Origin: Montifringilla adamsi
Lineage: Eukaryota; Chordata; Aves; Passeriformes; Passeridae
Reading direction: 5' to 3'
DNA length: 64,000 nucleotides
Assembly (NCBI GenBank): GCA_017590115.1
Contig: JAGGNK010007448.1
Coordinates: forward strand, 8,534,815-8,598,814
The notes beneath the pieces are model-generated. The model saw nothing but the letters and a program-made list of their open reading frames with translations, did no database searches and was not told the origin of the DNA. Within the stretch, counting starts at the first letter, position 1, and every line of letters begins with the position of its first letter. The translations under genes and the position numbers were made by a program. Below are positions 23,101-35,000 of the stretch, piece by piece.

Positions 23101-25018
23101 TTGATGGATTGGGAAGCTGAGGGTGGGGTCAGACTGTGGCTGTTCCCAGGCCTTGGTGCCTGAGCAGCTCATCAGGCAGTGAACACCTGCCTGAGCCACC
23201 ACCAAGATTAATTAAAACCATTGCCATGCAAATGCCGAGTTTAGAAAATTAAAGGTGTGATGGTCCCTCTGACCTCACCCTGGTTTCAGGCATGGAAAAG
23301 CTGGACAGATGCAAGCTCAGGTTGCCTGTGTTTGTGTCTGGAGCATTTCCAAAGGTGGTGAGGGGTTCCTCAACCACCAAAGAGTGACTCTAAATAGAGA
23401 CTGGGTGTGAGCCATTTGGATGAAATGGGGAGCTGAGTTTTCTGGAACTAAATTAGATATATTTTAATTAATATGGCATCTTATGTACTTTCTTGAGTGG
23501 CCAGACAGGAGTGTAGGAGTTCTGTGTTTTGTGGAGCTCTAAGTCTCCTGTATTCTCCCTTCCTTGCTTATGAGGAATGATCAATCTATGCTGGTTTTGT
23601 TTCAGACCTCTGACCTGGATGACTCCTCCTCCAGAGATTCCCAGGAAGTGAGTAGGGTTCCTTGTTTACCTTTCCCTTTCCTCTGGAATGGTTTCATGTT
23701 GCTCACCTGTGCTCAGCTCCCCAGGTATCAGCAGTTTTCAGTGGCTCAGGCCACTGTCAAAAAGTCCAGAGGCAGCAAGACAGTGACAGAATCTCCCTGT
23801 GCCCTGAAGTTCTAAGTGTCAGACACAGTTATGGCATTAGTCAGCAAGATTTGTTGAGTCTAAGCAAATCAAGGGAATTTAATTATTTTTTAATTGTCTC
23901 TCTTGTGTAAGAACAGGTAAAAATAAGTCTTACCCTGGAGCCATCTGTAGTAAAGGGTTTCACTTAGCTCATAACTTCAGTGAAGGAGTGATTGTCACAC
24001 TGTCTGGGGGCCAAAAGTATAAATGAGGCCAAAGGAAGCTGGATCTATTCATGGAGGAGAAATCCATGAGCAAATCTGTAACTCCTGGCTCAGTGTGCTG
24101 TTTGCTGTTAGCAACAGGGAGAGGGAAGTTGGTTCTAGCATGTCCTGGGTTTTGCTTTCCTTTATCTGTCCCTACAGACTGAGGGACAGTTCTGATGTTC
24201 TTGCTCTGTTTTCTGCCCCACAGCTTGTTCTTCACAGTCACCTGGATGAAGACACACAGACAGCTCAAAGTAAGGGCAAAGCTCTGAGTAGAGCTCTGGA
24301 GGGGTTGGTCCATTCTGTTTTGCTCTCCTGGAAGATATAAATGATCTTTTAATTCATTGAGATGGGAGAATTTTCACTAAAACTAAACAGTACTGATCCA
24401 AAAAGGCTTTTTTTTATTATTATTCTACCTTGCTCAGTTCAAAAATATATATTGTAACACCTGGTCACTAGAGAAGGAGTTTCACCAAAATAGGGTCTGG
24501 TGTGAAGTGCCATGATATTCACAACCTGGGGAGCAGGGACAAATGATGCATAAAATAATGATTAACACATTTCTCACAGAAATGGTCTCAGAGGAGCGGC
24601 TTGGCAAAGGTTTGTTTTGCTCCTGCTGAAGCTGGAAGTGGGAAGCTCTGTCACTGTCTGAGTGAGGTGGGGAACTCCACCAGCCTGGGCAAGATTCAGG
24701 GCTCTTAAAACGAGAAGTGACTTGTGATTGATTGATCACAGGATGGAGTTCTGAGTGCTTTGGGCTTGGTTTCAGTTCTGCTGTGGGCTCTCTGCACTTA
24801 GATCACAGCTCTTCTGTTGGAAGAACTGCTGGAGGGAGAAGTTACTTTGCAATGGCAACTCTGACTAAAGCTGTGATTTTTTTTTTTTAAATCTTTCAGA
24901 AGATTGCCTGGAAGTACAAAACCAGGAGCTCAGCCCTCAGGAGAGCCATCTGCCCCCAAAATCACCCAGTGTAAGAGAATCTTTGTGGGCTCTTCTTTAC
25001 TATGGCTGGGGTTTGTGA
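20174..25018 (+). CDS. CARD9: Caspase recruitment domain-containing protein 9
   Basis: Firm coding exons: 20174-20357, 20703-20840, 21194-21519, 21920-22099, 22266-22415, 22678-22803, 22892-23083, 23606-23647 and 24224-24269. Tentative: 24580-24609 and 24900-25018, giving 510 aa (human 536). A splice acceptor at 20134 shows that a noncoding exon lies upstream. Residues 1-95 are the CARD, with IDPSRITPYLRQCKVL; Cys10, Cys37 and His73, the zinc ligands reported for human CARD9, are at the same numbers, as are Arg18, Arg35 and Arg70, sites of human deficiency alleles. Residues about 115-430 form the coiled coil (DSLLRKHQER, RNRDLLLEIDQLKHSLMKAEDDCK, LRKDS.MYK.RIEA). The family links Syk-coupled C-type lectin receptors to BCL10-MALT1 and NF-kB in myeloid cells. 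The tail motif SFENYRRKRALRK of the human protein was not found, so the 3' end is uncertain. Confidence 0.9.
20421..20594 (+). mobile_element. CR1 LINE 3' end in CARD9 intron
   Basis: Typical CR1 tail order: actggaagggctgcccaggg, then ccctggaggtgtttaaacaa, then ggatggacttaatgattcc, then ggtctttttccaaccta, ending in ttattctgtgatt, the usual CR1 terminus. It is a short 5'-truncated copy between CARD9 coding exons 1 and 2. Confidence 0.85.
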
Positions 25019-25329
25019 TCTTTAATATTCTCATTAATTATGGATTTACCAGCTTGGAGAAGCATGTCAACAACTCCTGCTTTTCCAAACTCCGAGCACT
25101 TAGTGCAGAATCCACCCTCCAAAAAGAGTGAACTCTGAACAGCAAAACATTTACAGTGGACATTTATCCATCTGTGTATAAAAACTTCTAATTACTTTCT
25201 GCCCTTCATCTCTGGATGGGGATATTTTCCAGCGTAATTACTGCAGAATTACTTTTGCTGCGGAAAACAGACTGCCAGAATTGAGATGTTGAGGGAATTA
25301 ATGTAGTAAAAATGTGTGAAACAGCAGCA

Positions 25330-25564
25330 ATTCCACTCTGGACACACAGTAAAGAACCTGCTGGTACTTGACTCTGTAGATGCAGGAAGCAACCTGATCT
25401 GATCAAGAAAAAATTCATAGGTTTTTAGTTTGGGTTTTGGATTCCACTCTGGACACACAGTAAAGAACCTGCTGGTACTTGACTCTGTAGATGCAGGGAG
25501 CAACCTGGTGTTAACACTGATCTGATCAAGAAAAAATTCATATGTTTTCAGGTTGGGTTTTTTG
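25330..25564. repeat. Tandem duplication of a ~110-bp segment upstream of DNLZ
   Basis: Copy 1 (25330-25440) and copy 2 (25441-25564) both begin attccactctggacacacag and both end in aattcata(g/t)gtttt...ttgggtttt. They are almost identical apart from one ~12-base insertion (around ggtgttaacact) in copy 2 and a few substitutions. The second copy runs directly into the poly-T tract in front of the DNLZ exon. Confidence 0.95.
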
Positions 25565-25580
25565 GTTTTTTTTTTTCTAG

Positions 25581-27012
25581 GCCCGCACCGCCCCGGGGCC
25601 TCTCTGCGGGCCTGCCCGCCCGGCCTGCACCGGCCAGGTTCAGCGCTGGGGCCCGGCCCGCCCGCTCTGCACCGCCCCGGGGCCGCCGGCGGCCACGCAC
25701 TATCGCCTGGTGTACACCTGCAAGGTGGGCGTGGGGCCGGGGCGCTCTGAGGGCACTGTCGCTGGGGTGGCCGGGGGGCTCCTGGTGTAGCTGTTTTCTT
25801 GGTTTTAAACTTGCAAAGATTAATTCAGAGTGGAAGAGCCCTCTGGAGGTTTCAAGTCCATGCTCCGTGTTGGAGAAGGATGTTCGGGGTTTTGTGAGTG
25901 TCTCTGAGGGGGGAGATCCCACAGCCACTATGGATCCTCCTCATTAGGGAGCCAGTAAAGCAGTGAAACCTCTCTCAGCCTTTTTGTCCTGGGTTGAACT
26001 CACGACATCCTAACATGATGGAGCTGACTTGGAATAGTTAGAGGTGAGGGAGGGAAAAAGCTTTTAATGTCAGAAGTATTTTTGTCTGAAAAGTCCCAGG
26101 AGCTGCAGTTACCGTGCTCATAAAATCCACCTTGTTTTTCAGGTGTGCCAGACCCGCTCAGCCAAATCCATCTCTAAGGCCGCCTACCACCGCGGGGTGG
26201 TGATCGTCACCTGTCCTGGCTGCGGGAACCACCATGTCATCGCCGACAACCTGGGCTGGTTCTCCGACCTGCAGGGAAAGAGGTGAGTGGCCAGCAGCAC
26301 CCTCCTCACACCCTGCTCCCGCCTGCAGCTTCCTCAGATGATGCCTTGTTTCGGTGATTTTTTTTTTTTTTTCCCTAATGTGGTTCATACTAAAAGTTTC
26401 ATCCAGTTCATTAACACAGGCTCTGATTTCAGTCATTATAGTTTGACTGTTGCTGTCTAGGATCCAAATAAATTGGTGTGAAGCTGCAGTAGAAACTTCA
26501 CAGGGATCCTTAGTGGTGCCAGCGGGTGATTTGCTGTTCCCCTCAGGCTTTATCACTTCACTGCTTTCCTTGGATGTTTCAAGTGTGTAGATTGATCTGC
26601 TGTGGAATTCCAATGATTTCTAACTTCCCAAGATACCTTTAAAAGCTTCTGTTTAGCTGTCATTGCTAAATCATTGATCCTCGTGGATGAGAGTAGTCCC
26701 AGAAGGTTTGGGTGGTTTTCTGTGGTTAATTTTGGGTGGTTTTCCTGGTGATGTGACTCCCTGCATGCTGTCAGTCCTGAGGGCAGAGTGCAGCGGGCCT
26801 TTGCTGTGGTGTCACTGCTGGTTCTCAAATCCCTGTCCAGGAATATCGAGGAGATCCTGGCAGCCAGAGGGGAGGAGGTGAGACGTGTGGCTGGTGAGGA
26901 AGCGCTGGAGCTGCTGCTGGAGAGCTCGGCAGAGCCCGGGCACCGAGGTCAGCTGGCAGAGGGGGATGACAAGGAGGCCCCCCCAGATGCTGGCAGCAAG
27001 GGACACGCCTGA
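25581..27012 (+). CDS. DNLZ: DNL-type zinc finger protein, mitochondrial (5' incomplete)
   Basis: Exons 25581-25724, 26143-26282 and 26841-27012, phases consistent. Family role: HEP1/Zim17-type escort that keeps mitochondrial Hsp70 (HSPA9) soluble in the matrix. The zf-DNL fold is clear: YTCKVCQTRS and [10 protein letters not shown] supply the two CxxC pairs, followed by [11 protein letters not shown] and [14 protein letters not shown]. The C-terminal tail is acidic and variable, ending GSKGHA. In human the first exon contains the ATG and transit peptide and ends at the same YTCK position. Here the GC-rich first segment is preceded in frame by TAG (25578-25580) after a poly-T run, with no ATG, so the transit peptide start is missing. 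The poly-T/ctag could be a real acceptor of an unseen exon, or the junction may be misassembled. Confidence 0.88.
25800..25985. repeat. Dispersed repeat, copy A (DNLZ intron 1)
   Basis: The segment containing attcagagtggaagagccct, tctggagg, tatggatcctcctcatta and gaaacctctctcagcctttt has a second copy, same orientation, at about 27915-28095. Phrases near the end of copy B resemble reverse-strand CR1 text. The family is not certain. Confidence 0.75.
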
Positions 27013-27152
27013 CATGAGGGATTGTGGCCTGTGGGACAGATGTGACACATGAGATTGTGGCCGGTGGGACAGACCTGCCACGTGGGATGTGGGACATTCT
27101 GCTTGTGGCAAGAGACTCTTCACTTTCGTTCCCTGATTTCAACTGTTTCTAA

Positions 27153-27158
27153 AATAAA
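27153..27158 (+). terminator. DNLZ polyadenylation signal (AATAAA)
   Basis: AATAAA lies 141 nt after the DNLZ stop and is followed by a strong GU-rich downstream element (tgggtgttgggttttctctg and tgtgtgtc), the expected layout of a vertebrate cleavage site. Confidence 0.9.
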
Positions 27159-27159
27159 C

Positions 27160-30100
27160 TGGGTGTTGGGTTTTCTCTGTTGTGTGTCTTTGCCTTGTGT
27201 AATTTTGCCTTTGATCAAGCTGATGTCTTTAGAGATGGTGTTGGTATCTTTCCTGGTACTCGTTTTGCTGACTTTTAGGCAATTTTGAGTGCCCCAGCAA
27301 TGCCCTGTGCCTGGCTTTGTTCCCTGCTGAGAAGGCAGACAGAAATTCTCTGTCTGTGTGTGTTTGACCTAGCGAGGTGCAGCTGGAGCTGGAGGTTTTA
27401 GGGATGCTCAGGTCTGGCAAATCAGGAGAAGGGGCAATTGATACCACCTGAGGAGATGGGTCCCAGCATTCTAAAGCCAAAATAACCCTGCAGGAGGGTC
27501 AGATCACCTGCTCTTAATGCAGTCAAGTGCTGCTTTTATCTGTTCTTTTGATCTCTTCCAGAGTTTTGTTTTGTGCCCCTCATGTCAGGGCTGAAAGTTT
27601 TGTATTTTGATCCCACTTGAGCTCCAGCGTGGGGGTTTTACCACTCCTTGTTGGTGAGGGGGAGTGTGGGTGTGAAGGCAAAATTAATAGTGGTGGAGAG
27701 AAGAAGAGGACCCAGAAAGTTGTCTTGGCAGATATTGAGGGGCTTATTAGTGCTACTGCAGTATGTTAAGATTAGTTAGAAATTTAAAAAGAAATAAATG
27801 ACAGATGTGGGAGTTTGTCAGCAGGCAGCTCTGGGGTAGTGGTGGATCAGCACTGAGATGATGATGTTGTGCTTTGTTAGGGCTTGTTCCCTCTGCACAG
27901 TGGAATACCTGCTTTCTTAGGGTTTTGAGCTTGCAATCAAAGACTAATTCAGTTTGGAAGAGCCTTCTGGAGGATTCCAGTCCGATCTGCTTGTCAAAGG
28001 AGGATATTCAGGATCTTGAATCACAACCTCTATGGATCCCCCTCATCACTGAGCCACAGAAAGCAGTAAAACCTCTCTCAGCCTTTGTGTCTTAGGCTGA
28101 GCAAACCCAGTTCTCTCAGCCAAGCATCTCCAGCTGCTTGTGGTGCTTCATCAGCCACGGATTCACTGAGGGTATTGCAGGCATTAATGAGTTTCCTTCA
28201 TCAGGAGTGTTCATAACAATTTTATTTATGTTGCATTGTAGGTGTTGGGTCAGAACACCAGGAAAGTTGTCACGTTCCTGTGGGTGTGTCAGTGCAGAGT
28301 GATGAAACAGGGGCAGGAACTTCATCGGCCAGCTCATGTGTGCTCAGATCCTGGTGAGATGCAGCTCTCCCTGACACAGCTGCTGGAGTGACCCAGGACT
28401 GACAAACAGGAATTTGCATCTCAGAGCACTGCTGTGTTCTCCCCCTGAGCTGGGCTGCTGCCACCTATTAGCACTGCTGGAAAAGTGTTTGTTTTATTAC
28501 CTTTAATCTGAAAATCAGCATTCTGCTTCCATGGTGCTGATGCCTTTGATGGGGTGGAACAGAGCAGCTGTTGCAGGATCCGTGTTGCCTTGGAAACAAC
28601 TCATTTACAATCTGGCTTTTTTATACTGTTTTCCTTACCTTTCTTACCTGTTACTAGGTCCCAGCTACAGGAGGGTGGTGCAAATATTTGCTGTGTTACA
28701 GTAAAAAATGTAGCAAAATCTGTGTTGGCTGTTCCCAGATTTTAGTGTTTCCTTGTCCCCCTGCCCTTTGGCACCAGGTGCTCCTTGGCGGCAGGACAGA
28801 GACAGGTCTCTGTGCCCTGGGGCTGCCTCTGCAGCTCTGAGCATGGAGGGTGGCAGTTCTTGCTGCTGCTCTGAACATTGAGGCCAGCATCAGGGGAGGG
28901 AATTTGCACATAACACAAAAAGATTTGCTGCTAAGAGATTGCAGCTAAAAACCAGAATTTTTTGCTCCCTTTTGAAGCTGTTTTTTCCTGTAAAATGTTG
29001 AGTCATGGGGCAGTGGGTTTGCTCTGGAAAGGGGACACAGGTAAGCACATGGGCTTGCTCTAGCCAAAGGCAGGGAGTGAGGAGAAGCAGCCTTTTTCTG
29101 GAGTGCCTTTCTCCAGGCCTGACATCAGCCCTGTCCTGCCAGTGCCTCTGGGTGCTTGTGTACAGCTGGGTAGGAGAGGGCAGGCTCTCGTGTTTCTGCT
29201 GGATTTTTAGGGCTCTTCGTGAAGAGGACCTACCCTACACTGGGGACAGCCCTGCTCCCAGTACCTCACACCCACAGCTGCAGCAGCAGCTCACGGGCCG
29301 GCAATCCCGCGGCTCTCCAGCGGATGTCAGCATCAGAGAGCTCTTCCCGACGTGGGAACGAGCATGGCAGCGTGGGGGAGAGGAGGATTCAGCACAGCAG
29401 CCACCGCTGCAGGCTGCTCTGGAGACTCAGTGGTAGCCGGTGCCCTCTGCTCACAGGAGCTCAGAAAGAGCCTGTGCTGCTCAGGATGGAGGCACAGGAG
29501 GTGAGACACGATCACTCTCTCCCAGGGATCACCTGCTCCTGGGAGTCTGAGCCTCTGCACACCTGAGGGCACAGTTCTGGCCTCAGGTCACACGCATAGC
29601 TGCTGTGCCCAGGCACCCAGAGGTGTGAGAGCACCTGATGAGAACAAGCTGGTGGCTCTTTATTAATCTTTGATCAGGCAGTGGCCAGCACAAATGAGCC
29701 AGGCACAGGAAGCCCAGCTGTGACTTGGTTTTATCCTCCAAACTGCTGCTCCCAGGCTGACTTCAAGCCCAGTCCAACAGCCTGCTCATGCCTGCTGTGC
29801 TGGAATGAGCTGGTGCTGCTGCTTTGTGTCTCTTCCAAGGGCCAGTGCCCAGCACTCCCTGCCCTTGTCCCCTGGCTCTGGGGAACAACCCAGTTTTGGG
29901 CCAGGCGCCGGGGTGGCACCGAGACCAGGTAGAGCCAAGCAGGGCCTGAAAGGAACAGCTCAGCCTCTCAGCCTTTTCCAGTGGCCTTTTCTCAGCCGTG
30001 CAGGGCTGCTCTGTCTGCCCTGTCGTCCTGGAATCTTCTGGGCAGGCAATTCTCATGGCTTTGTGCCTTCCCTCCACAGCCACAGCCATGCTGGCAGTCA

Positions 30101-30316
30101 GGCAGAGGTGGGATGGTGGTGGCTGCCACGAGACCCGTGTGCTCATAAAGTGAGGTGGAGGTGGGTGCACAATGTTTTCCTTAGCACAGGTGGTGGTGTC
30201 TGTTACCAGACCCCCCCCATTCACCCCCATCCTTATTCCAAATGGCCAGGATTAGCCTTGCTGTCAGCCAGGAAATAATGGAAATGAGTATTTGCACTGA
30301 AGCTTAGACACAAATA
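27160..30316. other. DNLZ-GPSM1 intergenic region
   Basis: DNLZ and GPSM1 converge here. Apart from the dispersed repeat near 27.9-28.1 kb and possible CR1 debris, no exon, RNA gene or conserved coding pattern is recognised. Open frames in this stretch lack family resemblance and splice structure. Confidence 0.6.
27915..28095. repeat. Dispersed repeat, copy B (downstream of DNLZ)
   Basis: Shares with copy A at about 25.8-25.98 kb the blocks (a)attcag..tggaagagcc.tctggagg, tatggatcc.cctcat and aaacctctctcagccttt. It is followed by ggctgagcaaacccagttct, a phrase found in reverse-strand CR1. Together the copies bracket DNLZ exons 2 and 3. Confidence 0.75.
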
Positions 30317-30322
30317 TTTATT
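30317..30322 (-). terminator. Candidate GPSM1 polyadenylation signal (distal)
   Basis: AATAAA on the minus strand, 1.7 kb past the GPSM1 stop, followed by a U/GU-rich stretch (tatttgtgtct). A nearer hexamer at 30894-30889 competes. Sequence alone cannot decide between them. Confidence 0.35.
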
Positions 30323-30888
30323 AAGCACAATTCCCCCCACCCCTTGCCCTTGAGCTGTATTCATTTCTAATATATTAATCCATTTGGCAGATTATTTTTT
30401 AGAAAAAAAACCAAGTACCTGTGGGTTGGAAATTCCCCATTAAAATGACATTAGCAAATGCACATGTAAAAAATAAATAAGCTCATACATTCAAGTATAT
30501 GGCAAATAATACCTCAATAATACCTCTGAAAGCTTAATGGTCAGGTTCCAGTTCACCACCTGGCTGAGAGCTACACAGGCCTGAGCCTGCAGCTGGTCAG
30601 GTCATCATCAATGTTTTTCTCTTTTACAAATGCCAGCTTGGCTGGTAGGCAGGGGATGGGCAGCTCCTCCTCTCCCCTCTCCAGAGCTCTGCCCAGCCCC
30701 AGGAGGGAGGCCCAGCCTCGGCCAAGCAGCAGGTGAGTGCTCCCAGGTAGCAGGTAAACTGCAGCTACCACTCCACATGGTCAGTGCAGGCAGGGTAAAT
30801 GCCCCATGAGCAGCATCACTGGTCTAAAAATATCTCCCTGCTGGCTGGGAATGTTTCCATCAAATGCATTTTGAATCCAAAGTGCTGA

Positions 30889-30894
30889 TTTATT
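30889..30894 (-). terminator. Candidate GPSM1 polyadenylation signal (proximal)
   Basis: AATAAA on the minus strand 1.16 kb past the GPSM1 stop codon, the first canonical hexamer I noticed downstream. No marked GU-rich element follows, so its use is uncertain. Confidence 0.35.
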
Positions 30895-32049
30895 CTCTGC
30901 AGGAGCGGCGCTGCTTCGGCACAACTCAGTGCTGGAGTTGCTGAAGTCCAGCATAGTCTCTGGTCAAGCAAAGGAAGAATACTGCACCTCCTCAAGTCAG
31001 GTCCCTGCTCCCCCCCTCTCCAGCTTTTCCAGCTGGTCCAAAAGGGGAAGGAATGACAGTAAATGTGAGTTCCCAGCCAGCCCCCAGGCTGGGGCTCTCC
31101 TGAGGCTCCAGGGGATGGAGACAGGTGGACAGAACCAGAGAGCCTCACTGGGAGCAGCTCAGTGCTGGTTTGGGGAGAAACAAGAGGAGGGAAGGGCCAT
31201 TGGCCCAAGCTGCAGTTGGACACAGAAGAAAGGAGGGATGAGCCATGGGAAGAAAGCTTTGCTGGCTGTTGAAGCAGGGCCCTGTCACACGCAGGTTCTG
31301 TCTTGGACACCCTCACATTGGCTCAGTGGCACCAGGAGCTGTCCCTGATTGTTGTGGGCTGAACACTTGAGCAGAGACCTCTTTCCTCCTTCCCTCTGCC
31401 CAGGAACAGCCCCTGCCATGGGGCTGCAGAGGGCTCCAGAGGTAACAAATCCCACTAAAGCTTAGGGTCAGTGAGGCTTTTCCCCTGCTCAGGAGGTCCT
31501 GCAGGGCTGCAGCTGGAAGCAGAGAATGTCCAGGGCTCTCCAGAGAGTCCTCAGCAAACCTAAAATACACTCAGCTGGGATGGATAAGGTTTAAAGGACT
31601 TGGGCTTTTTTTCTCCTGTAGAAGGAACAAAGCTGAACAAGATGTTCCAGAGAAGGATCCAGAACCGTTTGTGTCAGGGAAGACAGGAGGACTTCAACAT
31701 GGAAAAGGTGTTCTTCCCTTTCCCTATTTAAATACAAGTGTTGTGGAAATAAAAGAAATCAAGGATGGAGTTAGCTACCCCCTGTGGGCTCCTCCAAGTT
31801 CCTGGGGTTTAGGTGATCAGCAAGGGGCTGCCAACGTCTTCCAGGTGCTGTGCCCAGAGTTACAGTGGCCAAGTGTCCTAAAAAAACCCTTTTTTAAAAA
31901 CTGTCCCCCATCCGCTGGGCTCTCCCATAGGAACACGATAGAGGTGCAAGACTGGGAGCACAGGAGCACTCGGGCTTGAAACCACCTACTCTGTTCTTCC
32001 TTTTTAAAAAACAAAGCTGAAACAGCCCCCCCAGCCCAAAGCCCAGTTC

Positions 32050-35000
32050 TTAGCTGGAACCAGGCCTCTGCTGCTCCTCCTCGGCCTCCTCCTGGGCTGA
32101 GGCCAAATCCACACGCTGCTCGTCCATGCGTTTGGCCTGGACACGCTGGATGAGGCTGAAAAAGTCTTCGTCGGGCATGGTGGGGCCACGGGGGATGGAG
32201 TCTGGGGGGGCACAGCGCTGGTCATCGATCCTGGAGGACTGCAGGGGAGAGTGGGGCATTAGCATTAGCATAGGGCGGGGAGGAAGGGGCTGGAGCAGAG
32301 GTGTCAGAGCTCCCCCAGCCCCGTGCCCGTACCTGACACTTCATGAGCATGTTGAAGAACTCGTCCCCGGGCTCCTGGGCGTCCCCCTCCACACGCAGGT
32401 GGCCCAGGTTGTTGTGGGTTATCCGCAGGCCGGGCAGGTTGCCTACGTTGGCACGTTGGTCATCCAGGCGTCGGCTCTGGGAGCTGGCGATGAGGTCGAA
32501 GAACTCCTCTGTCTGTGGAGATGCCATCAGGGTGGACTGTGCTGGGGGAGAGGAGCACAGGGCAGGGTCACCGCTCTGCCTGCCCTGCCTGGGCTAAAGA
32601 GCCCAAATCCCTTCCCCAAACTCCTCTCCAACCCACACAAACCCAGCAGGCAGCAGCAGGAGAATCGGGTGCCTTGATAAAGCAGAACCTCACATACCCA
32701 CCTTGCACGGCTGAGTCCCCTGCGGGGCTCCCTGCCTGTGCTTGGCCAGCTCCTGGAGGCCACCAAAGGTGCCACCTCAGCCCAGGAGATCCAGTGCCCT
32801 CGGGCTGACAGGCACCCACACAGTCCCAACAGCTGGGAATAATTGCAGACAGGCCATCAGCAAAGCCCAGGCCTGGCTGAGCCTCTCACCTGGCAGCACC
32901 TTCCCAGGTCCCCAGAAATCCGGGCTGTTTGCCCAAGGAGAGGCACTGCCGAGGTGAGTCCGGCTGTCACGGGCTGCAGGACCTGCATCAGCACCAGCCA
33001 AACCCTCCTGGGCTCTGCTGCTTCTTATCCCAGAGCCTGGGCTGTGCTGGGGGTGCCAGACCAGAACCAGTACATTCATCTATCCACCACTGACCCTTTG
33101 GAAACACCTCTGGGCCATGCTCCCTGGAAAAAGCCTGTTGGCTCCTGCAGCTGCTGGGCAGGGAGAGGCTCCAGAACAACAGACCAGCAAGGGAAAACTG
33201 AGAAATCCAGCCCAGGTGGCATTACTTTCCCTGAGCACAAGGCACTGGAGCAGAGCTCTGAGCCTCCCGACACAAGTCCTTAGAGCCCCAGCTCATGGAG
33301 CTGCAGAAACACAAGAAAATCTTAGTGCTGACGCAGGGATGAGTTTCCTCCCCGTCAGCTCACAAAGAATCCTCAAAAATAACACGTCCAAAAGGCTCAG
33401 AGCCCAAAAGAGCCAAACAAAATGTGGGGCTGCTCGTGCATTCTTTATAAAGCTCTGCATTTTCAACCCCATCTCCTAAATTACACAGCTGTTACAGCCA
33501 AATACAGTTGTGTGTCAGAAATGCATCTCTTGACAAAGCAATGCTCATTTCCACCTTATTTTTAGACAATAAATACCCTCTCACCTCAGAGCCAACCTGC
33601 CTTCCTACCACAGCCTGACCTCTGCTTCAGCCCCTGCCCTGGCACACGCTCCTTGTGTTGCAGCTCTGGGAGCAGTGTCAGGGGGCTTGTCTCCTGTTTG
33701 CACTTCATATTCATTTGGAAAATGATGATGAACAAATCCATCAGCTTAAATAACTGGTTTGAGCCCTTTGTGCTGGTGATTAAGCGTGTGAGGGTGATCC
33801 GTGCATTTTAGAGCTTCTCCCCAGCTTGGGTTAAACAAAGGCCCTGAACACTGAAAAAGCCACGAAACCCAAGTGCAAACACCGCCCTGCCTTTCCTGCC
33901 CTATTTGTCAGGCACCTTCCTCAATTTATCCCAGTCCTTCCTAGGGCTGAGCTGTTTGCCTGAGCAGCTTCCCACTGTTTATCCATCCTCCTGGCTCCTC
34001 TGTCCTCACACAGCACCTATCACCACCACATCCAAGAACAGTACAAAATCCAGAAGTTTTTCCTCCATGGCAACGCTATTACAAAAACTGGCAATATTTT
34101 AACTTGCCTGAGAAAGCCTGACCCAGCCCTGCATGTTCCAGACCCCAGGTTCTCACAAAGCTCCCTCAGCAATGACCATCATCAATGACAACCCCTGGAT
34201 GTACTGGAAGTGGCACAAGTCCTGTGCCAGCCTCCTTGTTCAGATTCCAAGACCTAAAGACCCACACTGAAAAAATACCAGTGTGTTCTGCATTTCTCTC
34301 GCTAATTTACTCCCCAAACCTTAGCTCACATTCTCCAGCCTTTCCCTCAGCAACCATTTACATAAGAATGTTTTTTTCCTTCCTTAAATAATGACGGAGA
34401 TTGCCAAGGAACTGCTAAAGTTCAGAGAGCTGAGGCTCAGGGAAAACATCACGGGATGCACGGCAAACCACAACAGCTGGGCACGCCGCGGGAGCAGCAG
34501 GAACGGGGAGTTGGGAACGCATGGGTGCTCACATATCCGCTCTGCCAGGGCAGGGACCCGCGTGGCAGCTGCCTCGGCAGCCTCGGCTGGGCACTCCTCC
34601 AACGGGCAGCGCTGATCATCCATCCGGTTGCTCTGGAATTTGCTCAACAGGTCAAAGAAGCATTCCTCGTCCGAAGGGGTCCGGTTGATTTTCTGGGAAG
34701 AGAGAAGAGAGTCAGAGTCAGAACATCCCGAACGCGTTCCTGAGTGTGATGGCTTTGTCTGGCACAGCCTCGGGAATAGCCGTGCCCTCTCCTGGTCTGT
34801 GCAAGGCTGGCTCCTGGCTGTGCAGTCTGGAGCCTGCTGGGGTCTCTGCTCCTTGGTCCCTCTGATCCCAGAGCTCCAGGCACTGCCACAGCACAAACCC
34901 GTGCAAGGATGAGCCTCATGCAGCTGCTGTCACTGCAGAGCAGCCAGAGAAAGCTGGAGGCTGAATGGGAAAGAGGGAAAAGGAGACAAGCATTTACCCT

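Noticed and set aside
24904..25131. Frame with a hydrophobic, membrane-like segment after CARD9
   Set aside because: It has no ATG start, is out of phase with the CARD9 exons, and crosses a good splice donor at 24971; probably 3' UTR or intron.
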